From positions 62,001 to 126,000 of the forward strand of contig JAKSIJ010000003.1 of assembly GCA_024398875.1 (NCBI GenBank): a stretch of 64,000 nucleotides of DNA, in the 5' to 3' direction. The DNA comes from Fibrobacter sp. Lineage in GTDB: Bacteria > Fibrobacterota > Fibrobacteria > Fibrobacterales > Fibrobacteraceae. A model generated the notes under the pieces. That model saw nothing but the letters and a program-made list of their open reading frames with translations. It was not told the DNA's origin and did no database searches. A program made the translations under genes and the position numbers. Positions within the stretch are counted from its first letter, which is position 1; the number at the start of each line of letters is the position of its first letter. Below are positions 8,722-17,490 of the stretch, in pieces.

Positions 8722-10554
8722 TCATTCGGCTTTATCTTTGCTTTCTTCAGCTTGATTTGCTGCGGATTCATCAGAACCGGCTACGCTTTCAACCAGTTTC
8801 ACAGGAGTAAAGGCCACTTTCACAATGAGGTTCATCACCGTTTTCCAAATGATTTTGCCGATGGAAAATTGAGGATCTTTCATGTTGCCTTTCACAGGCA
8901 CATCGAAACGAATGTTGTCATCTTTATCCTTCAAAAGGTAGAGTCCTACTTTCATGGGCACAGAGTATTCCGGCTTGGAGTTAGGATCCTTGTCTGCCAC
9001 ATCGAGTTTTTGAATGTCGATAGTGTTTTTGCTGTCCAAATTAAAGTTGCGGATTTTGTTTTCGCTAATGAACGACATGGTTCCCGCACTTAAAGGATAC
9101 CCTGTGTAATGATGGCTGTAATTGCTGAAATGCTTTAAAGCAAGATTCTTAATGTTGATATAGGCATCCATTGTCCCCAAATCACTGATAGCGCCATTAA
9201 ACTTTACCGCAAGAGTCCCTCCACCAGGGAAGGCCGCAGAGACGCTCACTGCACAAGGGAAGTCAAAATTGATATTGCTGCCATTGACCGAAATACCACT
9301 GACGGTATAATGAAATGGGTTGGTAATGGTGTTATCATTGGCGGAAACCGTTGTGTTGTGAACAAGCAACTTATCAACGACAGCCTTAAGTTTTTTAGCA
9401 GGAGCAGGGGAGGTTTCCGTGCTATCTGTTTTTTCCTCATTCGCTGTAGCTATAGGCTCAGATGCATTAACTGCGGAGGAATCGGTTTCTGGAGCATCGT
9501 TTTTCTTGTTCATGGGAGCCAGAAGAACATCGATGTTTGTCTTTCCGCCCTTGTACAAGTCTAGATGTGCAAAAGCTCCATCTACAATGACAGAATCAAT
9601 GTGGAAATCGTTTTCATTCAAGTTTGCCCGAGCGATTCCTACGCCCACGTGATTGACTCCGATGGTCTGTCCGCTAGTTTCTGTCAAAACGATGCTGTCA
9701 AGAGCTACAAGCCCTTTCACATCACTAGCCATCACATCATTTAGATTCCCGTTAACTTGGATGTGTGTATTCAAGAGACCAGAGAAATCACTAAAATCAA
9801 TGAAATCCTTCATATAAGGCTTTCCGCAGGCGAGGGAAAACTGTTCCAAATCTACATGCACGTTGAAATCATTGGTGGCCATATTAGCGTTTACCTTGAC
9901 TGCCAGGTTGCCGCCATCAGCAAACTTGAAGCTGACTCCCACATCTGTACTTTTATTGCTGAGATAAACTGCCGGAATGTTGAGGGAGAAATCCTCAAGA
10001 TGGAACTTGGAACCGACCTTTTCATCCTCATAGATGATATTTCCGTTTTCGAAGACGATGTTTGAGACTGATATGGCAACAGGGAGTGTGTTGGCGATTT
10101 CAGTAGCGTTGATAACTGCTGCTGAATCGGTGGAGGCGGTATCTACAGCAACAGTATCTGCCGTGGAATTGGCGGCGAAATGTTCCAAGATATCTGTAAA
10201 ATTGAATTGGTCTCCGTTCTGGACGGCACGGACATACAGGCCTTTCAAATAGATTTCACTAACGGCGGCAGTTCTCGTGACAATCTTTAGAGGGTCGATA
10301 TTAATTCTGAATTTTTCAAAAGCCACAAAAGGAGTCTTTCCGTCCTTCTCATACAAAGCGAACTTATCCACATTTGCCACGAAGCTTAGGGGATTGAAAG
10401 AGATGCTTTCTATGGAGAGTTGTCGCCCGACTAGTTCTTCGGAATGGCTGACGATGTAATTCTTCGCGATGGAGGGACCAATTTTCAGCGCCACAAATAC
10501 AAGAAGAATAAGGGCAGCCAAAACAATGAGAATAACTTTCAAAGCCTTTTTCAT
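8722..10554 (-). CDS. AsmA/DUF748-like envelope protein
   Basis: The 610-residue protein has one N-terminal transmembrane segment (KALKVILIVLAALILLVFVAL) followed by a long beta-rich periplasmic part typical of AsmA/DUF748 proteins. Family members bridge or act at the outer membrane and affect lipid transport or assembly. An Ala/Thr/Ser/Glu-rich linker lies near residues 330-370. The ATG at 10554 was chosen; a TTG three codons upstream is also possible. TATTTT ends 9 nt before the ATG, suggesting a leaderless message. Confidence 0.7.
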   Translation of the reverse strand: MKKALKVILIVLAALILLVFVALKIGPSIAKNYIVSHSEELVGRQLSIESISFNPLSFVANVDKFALYEKDGKTPFVAFEKFRINIDPLKIVTRTAAVSEIYLKGLYVRAVQNGDQFNFTDILEHFAANSTADTVAVDTASTDSAAVINATEIANTLPVAISVSNIVFENGNIIYEDEKVGSKFHLEDFSLNIPAVYLSNKSTDVGVSFKFADGGNLAVKVNANMATNDFNVHVDLEQFSLACGKPYMKDFIDFSDFSGLLNTHIQVNGNLNDVMASDVKGLVALDSIVLTETSGQTIGVNHVGVGIARANLNENDFHIDSVIVDGAFAHLDLYKGGKTNIDVLLAPMNKKNDAPETDSSAVNASEPIATANEEKTDSTETSPAPAKKLKAVVDKLLVHNTTVSANDNTITNPFHYTVSGISVNGSNINFDFPCAVSVSAAFPGGGTLAVKFNGAISDLGTMDAYINIKNLALKHFSNYSHHYTGYPLSAGTMSFISENKIRNFNLDSKNTIDIQKLDVADKDPNSKPEYSVPMKVGLYLLKDKDDNIRFDVPVKGNMKDPQFSIGKIIWKTVMNLIVKVAFTPVKLVESVAGSDESAANQAEESKDKAE

Positions 10555-10608
10555 AATACTCAAAAAATAGAAAAGCCCTACAAAAGTGGCACACCTAAAG
10601 ATGACATT

Positions 10609-11373
10609 CTAGGCGTTATAGTTTACATCATTCCGATGCTTTAGCACGCGATTTAGAGGAACATAGATAAAGGTGAACAAAATGTAGCCACACAGGAGGA
10701 CTATCCAGTGGTTCAGCCCTAAAATGGTTTCCAGATAACGCATTTCGATGAACATGAAGGGGCCGGCAATGAGGAAAAGGGGGAGTTGGCGGCATTGGTC
10801 ATCTAGAGAGAAACGGCTTTCATAGCTTACAATAGAATTCATCATGGGGAAACTGGTGCAAAAGCCTCCCATGAGCCGCTTGATGAACATAAGGCCCGTT
10901 ACAACGCCAGCAATCGCCGGAGCTTTGATGTAGATGGGCAGGGGAGTCTTGTAGCGCACTCCGGAGCGGTATTTTTGCTTTTGAAAAAGGATGAGACCTA
11001 CGGTAAAATCAAAGGCGCAGGCCCCGAGGAAAAAGGCTTCGCCATCGGGGACACGTGGCATGAGGAAGGTTCCCGTAACCACGAAGAAAACGAGTCCGAG
11101 GATGATGGAGGGAACAATTGGAATTTTTACTTTGTAATGAAGCAACCGGACGATGTTGGCAAACAGCATGCACATGAATCCAGAAATGGCGTTTGCCGCT
11201 CCAATGGGTAGACCGACGGCGATATAGGCAAATCCATAGGGGATGGGGATAGTGGCTGTGACTGCCTTCAATTGCGGGTCTTTCAGGTAAGCGCTGAGAG
11301 TGCCTAGGGCTGTTACCATGAAGACTAGCAGCCAATCATAAAAAGAGAAGTTGAAATTCAACGCCTCGACCAT
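10609..11373 (-). CDS. polytopic membrane protein of unknown function
   Basis: The 254-residue protein has about seven hydrophobic segments and Pro/Gly-rich loops. No transporter family was recognised. TATTTTTG ends 8 nt before the ATG, the -10 arrangement that suggests a leaderless transcript. It is divergent from rpsO and separated by 217 bp. Confidence 0.55.
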   Translation of the reverse strand: MVEALNFNFSFYDWLLVFMVTALGTLSAYLKDPQLKAVTATIPIPYGFAYIAVGLPIGAANAISGFMCMLFANIVRLLHYKVKIPIVPSIILGLVFFVVTGTFLMPRVPDGEAFFLGACAFDFTVGLILFQKQKYRSGVRYKTPLPIYIKAPAIAGVVTGLMFIKRLMGGFCTSFPMMNSIVSYESRFSLDDQCRQLPLFLIAGPFMFIEMRYLETILGLNHWIVLLCGYILFTFIYVPLNRVLKHRNDVNYNA

Positions 11374-11455
11374 AGCGGCCCCAAAAATAGCAAAATAATG
11401 CTGTTTTTGCCCTCTTTTTGAACATATTCGTCCAATCCCATTTATTTATTAGTTC

Positions 11456-11463
11456 TATATTTG
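11456..11463 (+). promoter_or_regulatory. rpsO -10 element (TAnnTTTG)
   Basis: TATATTTG lies 127 nt before the rpsO ATG, which would give an unusually long leader. No convincing -35 box is seen. Confidence 0.4.
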
Positions 11464-11490
11464 GCCTCAGTAGTTGCATTTTACCTTGGT

Positions 11491-11529
11491 CCTGTACCAG
11501 TTTCGCCAATTCCACTGGGTGCTAACAGG
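11491..11529 (+). promoter_or_regulatory. structured leader of rpsO, candidate S15 autoregulatory site
   Basis: Two nested helices are visible: outer CCTGT/ACAGG and inner ACCAGT/ACTGGGT with a 12-nt loop. In several bacteria S15 binds structured rpsO leaders to repress its own translation, with different RNA shapes in different phyla. Assigning that role here is inference. Confidence 0.35.
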
Positions 11530-11590
11530 GAAACTCGGGTAGAACTTGTAATTAGTTTCACAAATCAAACAAAAGGAAATGGATAGTAAT

Positions 11591-11863
11591 ATGGCTACCA
11601 TCACAAAAGAAAAAGCTGCAGAACTCACTGCCAAGTTTGGCGCAAACGAAAAGGATACCGGAAACGTCCGCGTCCAGATCGCCATTCTCACTGAAAAGAT
11701 TGCAAACCTGACCGAACACATCAAGACTCACAAGAAGGACTTCCACTCCCTCCGCGGTTTGTCCATGATGGTTGCAAAGCGCAAGAACCTCATTCGCTAC
11801 TACAGCGAATTGGATATTATCGCTGCTCGTGCTCTTGTTAAGGAACTCGGTCTCCGCGGTTAA
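11591..11863 (+). CDS. rpsO: 30S ribosomal protein S15
   Basis: The 90-residue protein contains the S15 core (HIKTHKKDFHSLRGL, RKNLIRYYSELD). It binds 16S rRNA early in small-subunit assembly. The ATG at 11591 was preferred to one at 11579 because AGGA lies only 1-2 nt before the latter and because S15 begins at MATITKEKA. pnp follows after 20 nt, the conserved rpsO-pnp order. Confidence 0.96.
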   Translation: MATITKEKAAELTAKFGANEKDTGNVRVQIAILTEKIANLTEHIKTHKKDFHSLRGLSMMVAKRKNLIRYYSELDIIAARALVKELGLRG

Positions 11864-11883
11864 TTGCGGACTGGAGATAATCT

Positions 11884-14127
11884 ATGTCTATTGATGCATA
11901 TCAAGCCAAATACGGCAAGATGCTTGACCCCAAGGAAGTGTCCGTTACACTTCCCGATGGACGTGTCATTGCATTCGAGACTGGCCGTATTGCAAAGCAA
12001 GCCCGTGGTGCTGCTGTTGCAAAGATGGGGGATGCCTTCATCCTCTCTACCGTGTGCTATGGTGAAGAGAAGGACGGAGACTTCTTCCCTCTGACGGTAG
12101 AATACCGCGAAAAGTCTTATGCCGCTGGCCGCCTCCCGGGTGGTTACAGCAAGCGTGAACCCGGTCGCCCCAGCGATGAGGAAATCCTCTCCGCTCGTAT
12201 TATCGACCGCCCCATCCGCCCCATGTTCCCTGAAAACTTCACTCGTGAAGTCCAGGTCATCGTGCAGGTTCTCTCTGCCGACAAGAAGTTCGCTCCCGAC
12301 GTACTCGGCGTGAGCGCAGCTTCTCTTTCCATCGGTCTTTCTGAACTGCCCTTTGAACAGCAGGTTGCTGCAGTCCGCGTGGCTGTTGTGGATGGCAAGA
12401 ACATCGTGATGCCTACATACGACGAATTGGCCGTTGCCGATCTTGACCTGGTGGTCGCCGGTACGGAAGATTCCGTTTGCATGGTGGAAGGCGGTGCCTA
12501 TGAAGTTTCTGAAGACTGCATGATTGGCGCAATCCTTGCTGGTCACGAAGTCATTAAGGAAATGTGTAAGGCTCAGCAGCAGTTGGTTGACCGCTGTGCA
12601 AAGCCGAAGATGGAACTCAAACCCCAGCACGAAGGCGAAGCCCACGAAAAGCTGGTCGCTACCGTGAAGGAAGTGGTTTGGGAAGAACTCAACAAGGACG
12701 TTCACTCCAACATGGTGAAGACGGACTTCTATCCGGCTATGGCAGACCTCTGCGCCCGCATGCTGGTGGATCCGCGCATCATTGCCATCACTGGTGAAGG
12801 CGATGCTGCTGATGCTTCTCTCGTTGCTGATGCCAAGGCTATTTTCAGCGACCTGGAACGCACCGCTATGCGTGAAATGATCTTGAACGAACATGTGCGT
12901 CTTGATGGCCGTACCACTACCGAAGTTCGCCCCATTGAAATTGAGATGGGTGTGCTTCCTCGCGCCCACGGTTCCGCCATCTTCCAACGCGGTGAAACTC
13001 AAGGCCTCGTTATCTGCACACTCGGCACCAAGGCCGACGAGCAGCGTTACGAAAGCCTCCAGGGCGAAGGCTCCAAGAGCTACATGCTCCACTATAACTT
13101 CCCGCCGTACTCTGTCGGCGAATGCAAGAAGTTGGGTCTTTCCCGTCGTGAAATCGGTCACGGTCACTTGGCAGAACGCTCTCTCGCAGCCGTTCTTCCG
13201 CTGCCCGATGACTTCCCTTACACCATCCGCGTGTGCTCTGAGATTCAGGAATCCAACGGTTCCTCTTCCATGGCCTCTGTTTGCGGTGGTTGCTTGAGTT
13301 TGATGGACGCTGGCGTTCCTATCAAGGCTCCTGTGGCTGGTGTTGCTATGGGCCTCATCTCTGAGAAGGGTTCCGTTAAGGAAGGCGGCAAGATTGAAAT
13401 CTTGACCGACATCACCGGTACGGAAGACCACCTCGGCGATATGGACTTTAAGGTAACAGGTACTGCTGAAGGTATCACTGCTTTCCAGATGGATATCAAG
13501 ATTCGTGGTATCACTCCGGAACTCATGCGCAAGGCTTTGGAACAGGCCAAGCAGGGTCGTCTCCACATTTTGGAAAAGATGACAACTCTCGGTCTCCCTG
13601 CTCCTCGCCCCAAGGTGTCTGAAAAGGCTCCGACCATGCTCAAAATGCGTATTCCTACCACCAAGATCCGTGACGTGATCGGCTCTGGTGGATCTGTGAT
13701 CAAGGGCATGCAGGCTCAGACAGGCTGCACCATCAACATCGACGACAACGGCAATATTGACATTGCTGCTCCGACCGGCAAGGCTGGCGAAGTCTGCCGT
13801 CGCATGATTGAAGAACTCACTGCTGAACCGGAACCAGGTCGCAAGTACAAGGGCAAGGTGAAGACGATTCAGCCGTTTGGCGCGTTCGTCGAAATCCTCC
13901 CGGGTCGTGACGGCCTCGTGCACATTTCTGAACTTGCCGACCATCGCGTCGAAAAGGTGGAAGATGTGGTTCACGTTGGTGACGAAGTGGAAGTCCTTTG
14001 CCTCGGCGTTGACCCGAAGGGCAAGGTGAAGCTCTCCATGAAGGCACTTCTGCCGCCGAAGCCAGCTGCAGAACCAGCTGCTGAAGCTCCTGCCGAAGCT
14101 GCTCCTGAAGCACCTGTGGAAGGCTAA
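11884..14127 (+). CDS. pnp: polyribonucleotide nucleotidyltransferase (PNPase)
   Basis: This is the 3'-to-5' phosphorolytic exoribonuclease, a trimer that degrades mRNA using phosphate. The 747 residues show, in order, RNase PH domain 1 (about 15-145), the helical linker, RNase PH domain 2 (about 335-545), a KH domain with IGSGGSVIKGM (about 590-610) and an S1 domain with GAFVEILPGRDGLVHISEL (about 665). A tail rich in Ala, Glu and Pro (about 720-747) follows. GGAG precedes the ATG. It shares a transcript with rpsO. Confidence 0.97.
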   Translation: MSIDAYQAKYGKMLDPKEVSVTLPDGRVIAFETGRIAKQARGAAVAKMGDAFILSTVCYGEEKDGDFFPLTVEYREKSYAAGRLPGGYSKREPGRPSDEEILSARIIDRPIRPMFPENFTREVQVIVQVLSADKKFAPDVLGVSAASLSIGLSELPFEQQVAAVRVAVVDGKNIVMPTYDELAVADLDLVVAGTEDSVCMVEGGAYEVSEDCMIGAILAGHEVIKEMCKAQQQLVDRCAKPKMELKPQHEGEAHEKLVATVKEVVWEELNKDVHSNMVKTDFYPAMADLCARMLVDPRIIAITGEGDAADASLVADAKAIFSDLERTAMREMILNEHVRLDGRTTTEVRPIEIEMGVLPRAHGSAIFQRGETQGLVICTLGTKADEQRYESLQGEGSKSYMLHYNFPPYSVGECKKLGLSRREIGHGHLAERSLAAVLPLPDDFPYTIRVCSEIQESNGSSSMASVCGGCLSLMDAGVPIKAPVAGVAMGLISEKGSVKEGGKIEILTDITGTEDHLGDMDFKVTGTAEGITAFQMDIKIRGITPELMRKALEQAKQGRLHILEKMTTLGLPAPRPKVSEKAPTMLKMRIPTTKIRDVIGSGGSVIKGMQAQTGCTINIDDNGNIDIAAPTGKAGEVCRRMIEELTAEPEPGRKYKGKVKTIQPFGAFVEILPGRDGLVHISELADHRVEKVEDVVHVGDEVEVLCLGVDPKGKVKLSMKALLPPKPAAEPAAEAPAEAAPEAPVEG

Positions 14128-14160
14128 TACAAATAAATTAACTTACGTTGATTTAAAAGG

Positions 14161-14190
14161 AAGGTGTCTGAAAAGGCACCTTTCTTTTTT
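14161..14190 (+). terminator. rho-independent terminator after pnp
   Basis: An 8-bp stem AAGGTGTC/GGCACCTT (with one G-U pair) and a 6-nt loop are followed by TTTCTTTTTT. Confidence 0.8.
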
Positions 14191-14191
14191 G

Positions 14192-15136
14192 TTAGAATAA
14201 ATCCAGCGAACTGTCCAAATAGATTTCTTCGCGGACTTTGAGCTGGTATTCGGGCTTTGTCATGTAGTAGAGCAAAAATTCCAGGATGACGGCGCTGCCG
14301 AGGCTTCGGCCTTCGATTTTGAAGTGCGAAAAACCGGCGGGTGCGTACACGTTCTGGATGTCGTCGATTCCGATGAAGCCGGGGTTTTTCATGGCATCGG
14401 AGAAGCGGTAGCCGCGCTTAGCTGTGGGGGAGGCGCATACGTGATCTTCGCAGGGGTCGCCGAGGCTTTTGCGGCTCACGTTCTCGTAGCATTTTTTGCG
14501 TGCGCGGCAAGTGAATGAACAGCATTCGTTGCACAGAAATTCAACTTTCTGTTTTTGCGCAGGCGTGAGCGCATCCAGTTTTGCGAATTCCTTGTTCAAG
14601 CGAAAATCGGGAACCACGAAACGAAAATCTTCGCGGTCAAGTTCTGCTTTAAGCTGCTCGAAATCCGTCAGCACCTTCGTCGTGGTCGAGACGAAGTAGA
14701 ATCCGGGATAATTCGCCTTGAGGTAATCCAGCAGCAAGTCGGAATGAACGATGATGCCGTTTTGGACCGCGACGCTTGTGTCGTTTTGCGCTGCATAATT
14801 TTGAACGTCGCGGATTTTCTCTGCGCCGCATTCAAACTGCCTGCACAGTGAATTGCATAATTTGTCCGAAAGATGTTCTTCTCGGAGCAGGGAATTGCTG
14901 AAAGTGAGTCGTGCCGAGATTCCGTATTCTCTTAAAAGTGCCGACACGTTTTCAGGAGGTTCCTCGCCAAAACCCACGCGGCCACCGCCCCAAATGCAGT
15001 CCATGGGCGCGCCGTAAATCGAGCCGATTTCGCACCAGTCGTAAAAGTATTCCCGATGCTCGCGAAAAAGCGCGAGGAACGCCTTGTACAAATCATAGAA
15101 TTCGAATAAACCTGGCAGGTGGTAGAAAACTTTCAT
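14192..15136 (-). CDS. peptidase U32-like protein, cysteine-rich
   Basis: The 314-residue protein resembles the U32 collagenase-like fold. A central Cys cluster (CNECCSFTCRARKKC) follows a VPDFRLN strand, and the C-terminus contains FKIEGRS, as in U32 proteins that end a barrel after their Cys motif. Some U32 members act in RNA hydroxylation or tetrahydropyran formation rather than proteolysis; the role here is open. The chosen ATG (15136) overlaps the GNAT stop as ATGA; an earlier ATG at 15154 is possible. It is the last gene of a four-gene minus-strand group. Confidence 0.5.
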   Translation of the reverse strand: MKVFYHLPGLFEFYDLYKAFLALFREHREYFYDWCEIGSIYGAPMDCIWGGGRVGFGEEPPENVSALLREYGISARLTFSNSLLREEHLSDKLCNSLCRQFECGAEKIRDVQNYAAQNDTSVAVQNGIIVHSDLLLDYLKANYPGFYFVSTTTKVLTDFEQLKAELDREDFRFVVPDFRLNKEFAKLDALTPAQKQKVEFLCNECCSFTCRARKKCYENVSRKSLGDPCEDHVCASPTAKRGYRFSDAMKNPGFIGIDDIQNVYAPAGFSHFKIEGRSLGSAVILEFLLYYMTKPEYQLKVREEIYLDSSLDLF

Positions 15137-15681
15137 TTTTTGCTTTTTTCCCATTCATCGCGGGCGAGGTGCATGACTTTCACGGGCTTTTCGCTGCCGA
15201 CATCCAATTTGGGGCAGAGCGTTTCTCGTCCAGTGTCCTTAAATCCGCATTTTTCCATCACCTTGCCCGAAGCCGGGTTGTCGGGGAAGTAGTCGCCCCA
15301 CAGAGCGGAAAATCCTTTTTTGCGAAAGCAAAGTTCAATGACTGCGCGCATGGCTTCGGTGCAAATTCCCTTGCCCCAGTAGGGGCGGGCAATCCAGTAG
15401 CCCACTTCGCATTCGCCTTTTTCAAGCAGTAAGTTAGCGTTCGTGGCCGGCAAATAGCCTACGCAGCCGATGACTTCGCGGGTTCCTTTCAACTCCACGG
15501 CCCACATGCTTTCCATGCTGAAAACGGTCTTGATGATTTTGCGGCTTTCTTCGACATTCTTGTGTGGCGGCCAGCCCGCGCGCGTGCCCACCTCCGGGTC
15601 CGAAGCGTACTTGAACAACATCTCGGCATCGCTTTCTTTCCAGGCGCGGAGAATCAGCCTTTGTGTTTCCAGGTCGTGCAT
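15133..15681 (-). CDS. GNAT-family N-acetyltransferase (RimJ/RimL type)
   Basis: The 182-residue protein begins with the RimL pattern (LETQRLILRAWKESDAE), has the acetyl-CoA-binding strand-loop (GYWIARPYWGKGICTEA, near 90-108) and ends with the family NPASGKVMEKCGF segment. It transfers an acetyl group from acetyl-CoA to an unknown amine, possibly a protein N-terminus. Its stop overlaps the start of the U32-like gene by 4 nt. Confidence 0.85.
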   Translation of the reverse strand: MHDLETQRLILRAWKESDAEMLFKYASDPEVGTRAGWPPHKNVEESRKIIKTVFSMESMWAVELKGTREVIGCVGYLPATNANLLLEKGECEVGYWIARPYWGKGICTEAMRAVIELCFRKKGFSALWGDYFPDNPASGKVMEKCGFKDTGRETLCPKLDVGSEKPVKVMHLARDEWEKSKK

Positions 15682-15697
15682 TCTTTGTGTTGTACTC

Positions 15698-16063
15698 TTA
15701 TTTATTACGGATATTTATCGCAAGCAACGGAACAGTCAAAACGAGTACTGCCCATGCGCAGGGGTTGTGCGGCATACAGCAGGCGGCGAGGATGCCATCG
15801 ACGGCAAGGAGTATGAGCGTAAACAGAAACGGCTTGCGCAAAAAGGAATATTCGCGAACTTTGCTTGCGAGTGAAAATGCCAAAAATCCACCAAGGATCA
15901 ATAACGCTCCGCACATGAGACTCATGTACAAAAATGCGGTTTGAGCGCCACCGTCGAGCGAAGCTAATTTTCCAGCGATAACTGGTGTAAAAGTCGCTGC
16001 ACAGTGAACGATTCCCATGGCAATGACGCCAATAGATAATCCCTTTGTGATTTTATTTTTCAT
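15698..16063 (-). CDS. small four-helix membrane protein
   Basis: The 121-residue protein has four predicted transmembrane segments and several cysteines (CMPHNPC near the third loop). No family was recognised with confidence. GAGGA lies 6 nt before the ATG. It sits between the TfoX-like and GNAT genes with gaps of about 15 nt, so all four are probably one transcript. Confidence 0.55.
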   Translation of the reverse strand: MKNKITKGLSIGVIAMGIVHCAATFTPVIAGKLASLDGGAQTAFLYMSLMCGALLILGGFLAFSLASKVREYSFLRKPFLFTLILLAVDGILAACCMPHNPCAWAVLVLTVPLLAINIRNK

Positions 16064-16077
16064 ATTGTCCTCGCTTA

Positions 16078-16416
16078 TTAAACACCTGTAGAACGTTCAA
16101 ATGTTACTTCGATTTTTTTCGGGACGGGCGTAATTTCAACAAGTCTGCGCACGACTTCGCACGCATGCGACTGGTGCTCCATCTCGAGGATGTAATGCTC
16201 CCTGGCGCCCTCGTATGGGAATCCGCATTCAGCCTCTTCCATCAAGTCTTCAATCTCGGGTAGCTTCTTGACAAACGTCATGTCGTCGCAGGCCAATACG
16301 ACGGGCTTCTCGTCCACATAAATCATCCAGTCGCCAAACATCTTCCTTGCGCGAACGTCTCCCACATCGCGCAACGTCTCCTGGATAAAATTGATGAATT
16401 CAGTGCTACATGCCAT
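16078..16416 (-). CDS. TfoX N-terminal-domain-like protein
   Basis: The 112-residue protein fits the TfoX_N family (RKMFGDWMIYVDEKPVVLACDD; C-terminal helices). TfoX regulates competence in some Gammaproteobacteria, but stand-alone N-domains are widespread and uncharacterised. The ATG at 16416 was chosen because TATATT ends 7 nt upstream of it and there is no Shine-Dalgarno sequence, the leaderless arrangement seen elsewhere here. It heads the group that continues to the U32-like gene. Confidence 0.65.
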   Translation of the reverse strand: MACSTEFINFIQETLRDVGDVRARKMFGDWMIYVDEKPVVLACDDMTFVKKLPEIEDLMEEAECGFPYEGAREHYILEMEHQSHACEVVRRLVEITPVPKKIEVTFERSTGV

Positions 16417-16531
16417 AGATGCCAATATAATTAAATTGGATTTTTTCAAATGGAACAACAATAAAAAAATTTGCTAAAAAAATATTTTATCTTTCAAAAG
16501 AATATTAACCTTACCTAAAACGCCTATTTGT

Positions 16532-17404
16532 ATGAATTCAAAATTTTTCACTCGTACATTTTCGTTCATCGCATCGATTGCCCTGGCCGCTTCTTTTGCC
16601 TGTGCGGGGGAGTCTCACGGCTATTTCGCAAAGTTCGCGCAACCAGCAAAGTCTGCGCAGTCCGCGAGCGTCAATAAAATCGCGCAATCCACACAGAAAC
16701 CTGCGGGCCTCAACGAGTCCGTTCGTTTCCCGATGCACAGCGTGATGAAGTTCCCGCAGGCACTTTATGTGGCACACTTCCTCGATAGCGCCAAAATCGA
16801 CATCAACGCCAAAGTCCAGGTCGTAAAAGCAACACTGATGCAAAATACCTGGTCGCCGATGCTCAAAGAACTGGGCGACACGGCCTTGGTTTCGTATGCT
16901 GAATTACTCCAATGGTCCTTGGTGCAGAGCGACAACAATGCAAGTGATCTTCTCTTCAAATTCTGCGGCACGCCCCAAAATATCACTCGCTACATCGAAA
17001 AGCTCGGCTTTAAGAACATTCAAATCGGAGCGACCGAAGCCGAAATGCACGCGGACCTCGCCAAGAGCGACTTGAACTGGTGCACGCCAAAGGAAATATC
17101 AAATCTCTTCGAGTGGTTCTACAAGAATAAAGACAAAAACGTGAACCTCAAGTTCATTTGGAAAACCATGTCCGAAGTGGAAACGGGGAAGGATCGCATC
17201 CCGGCCGCCGTCCCCGCGGGTGCGACAGTTGTTCATAAGACAGGTACAGGATTTCCGCCCAAGGACAAACTCCCGCCCATGAACGACGTAGGAATCGTCA
17301 TTTTGCCGAACGGCCGGGTGATATTCATCGCAGTTTTTGTCCCGGAACCCACAGCACCGGATAAGCTCGCTGAAATTGCCCGTAAGGCTCTTTCTGGCCT
17401 GTAA
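16532..17404 (+). CDS. class A (A2-like) beta-lactamase-like protein
   Basis: The 290-residue protein has a signal peptide (about 1-25) and the class A active-site motifs: Ser70-x-x-Lys73 (HSVMK), Ser133-Asp-Asn (SDN), Glu in TEAEMHAD (169/171) and Lys236-Thr-Gly (HKTGTG). FPMHSVMKF, NTWSPM and EAEMHAD resemble the A2 branch (CfxA/CepA/PER). The enzyme would open beta-lactam rings in the periplasm. Residues 30-64, where the first core beta-strands should lie, are instead rich in Ala, Ser, Lys and Gln, so folding and activity are uncertain. No clear ribosome binding site is seen. Confidence 0.82.
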   Translation: MNSKFFTRTFSFIASIALAASFACAGESHGYFAKFAQPAKSAQSASVNKIAQSTQKPAGLNESVRFPMHSVMKFPQALYVAHFLDSAKIDINAKVQVVKATLMQNTWSPMLKELGDTALVSYAELLQWSLVQSDNNASDLLFKFCGTPQNITRYIEKLGFKNIQIGATEAEMHADLAKSDLNWCTPKEISNLFEWFYKNKDKNVNLKFIWKTMSEVETGKDRIPAAVPAGATVVHKTGTGFPPKDKLPPMNDVGIVILPNGRVIFIAVFVPEPTAPDKLAEIARKALSGL

Positions 17405-17456
17405 ACACGCAAGAATATCGTCGGTCGTCATTTTTTGCGAACAAACATTGCCCAAG

Positions 17457-17484
17457 TTGACATTTCGATTTTTTTTATTATCTT
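17457..17484 (+). promoter_or_regulatory. promoter of the candidate ncRNA
   Basis: A consensus TTGACA (17457-17462), a 16-nt spacer and TATCTT (17479-17484) face a gene-free stretch of about 250 bp. Confidence 0.5.
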
Positions 17485-17490
17485 GAATTA

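Noticed and set aside
16600-16760. Frameshift explaining the odd N-terminal part of the beta-lactamase-like gene
   Set aside because: The other two frames do not give the missing strands and one soon hits a stop.
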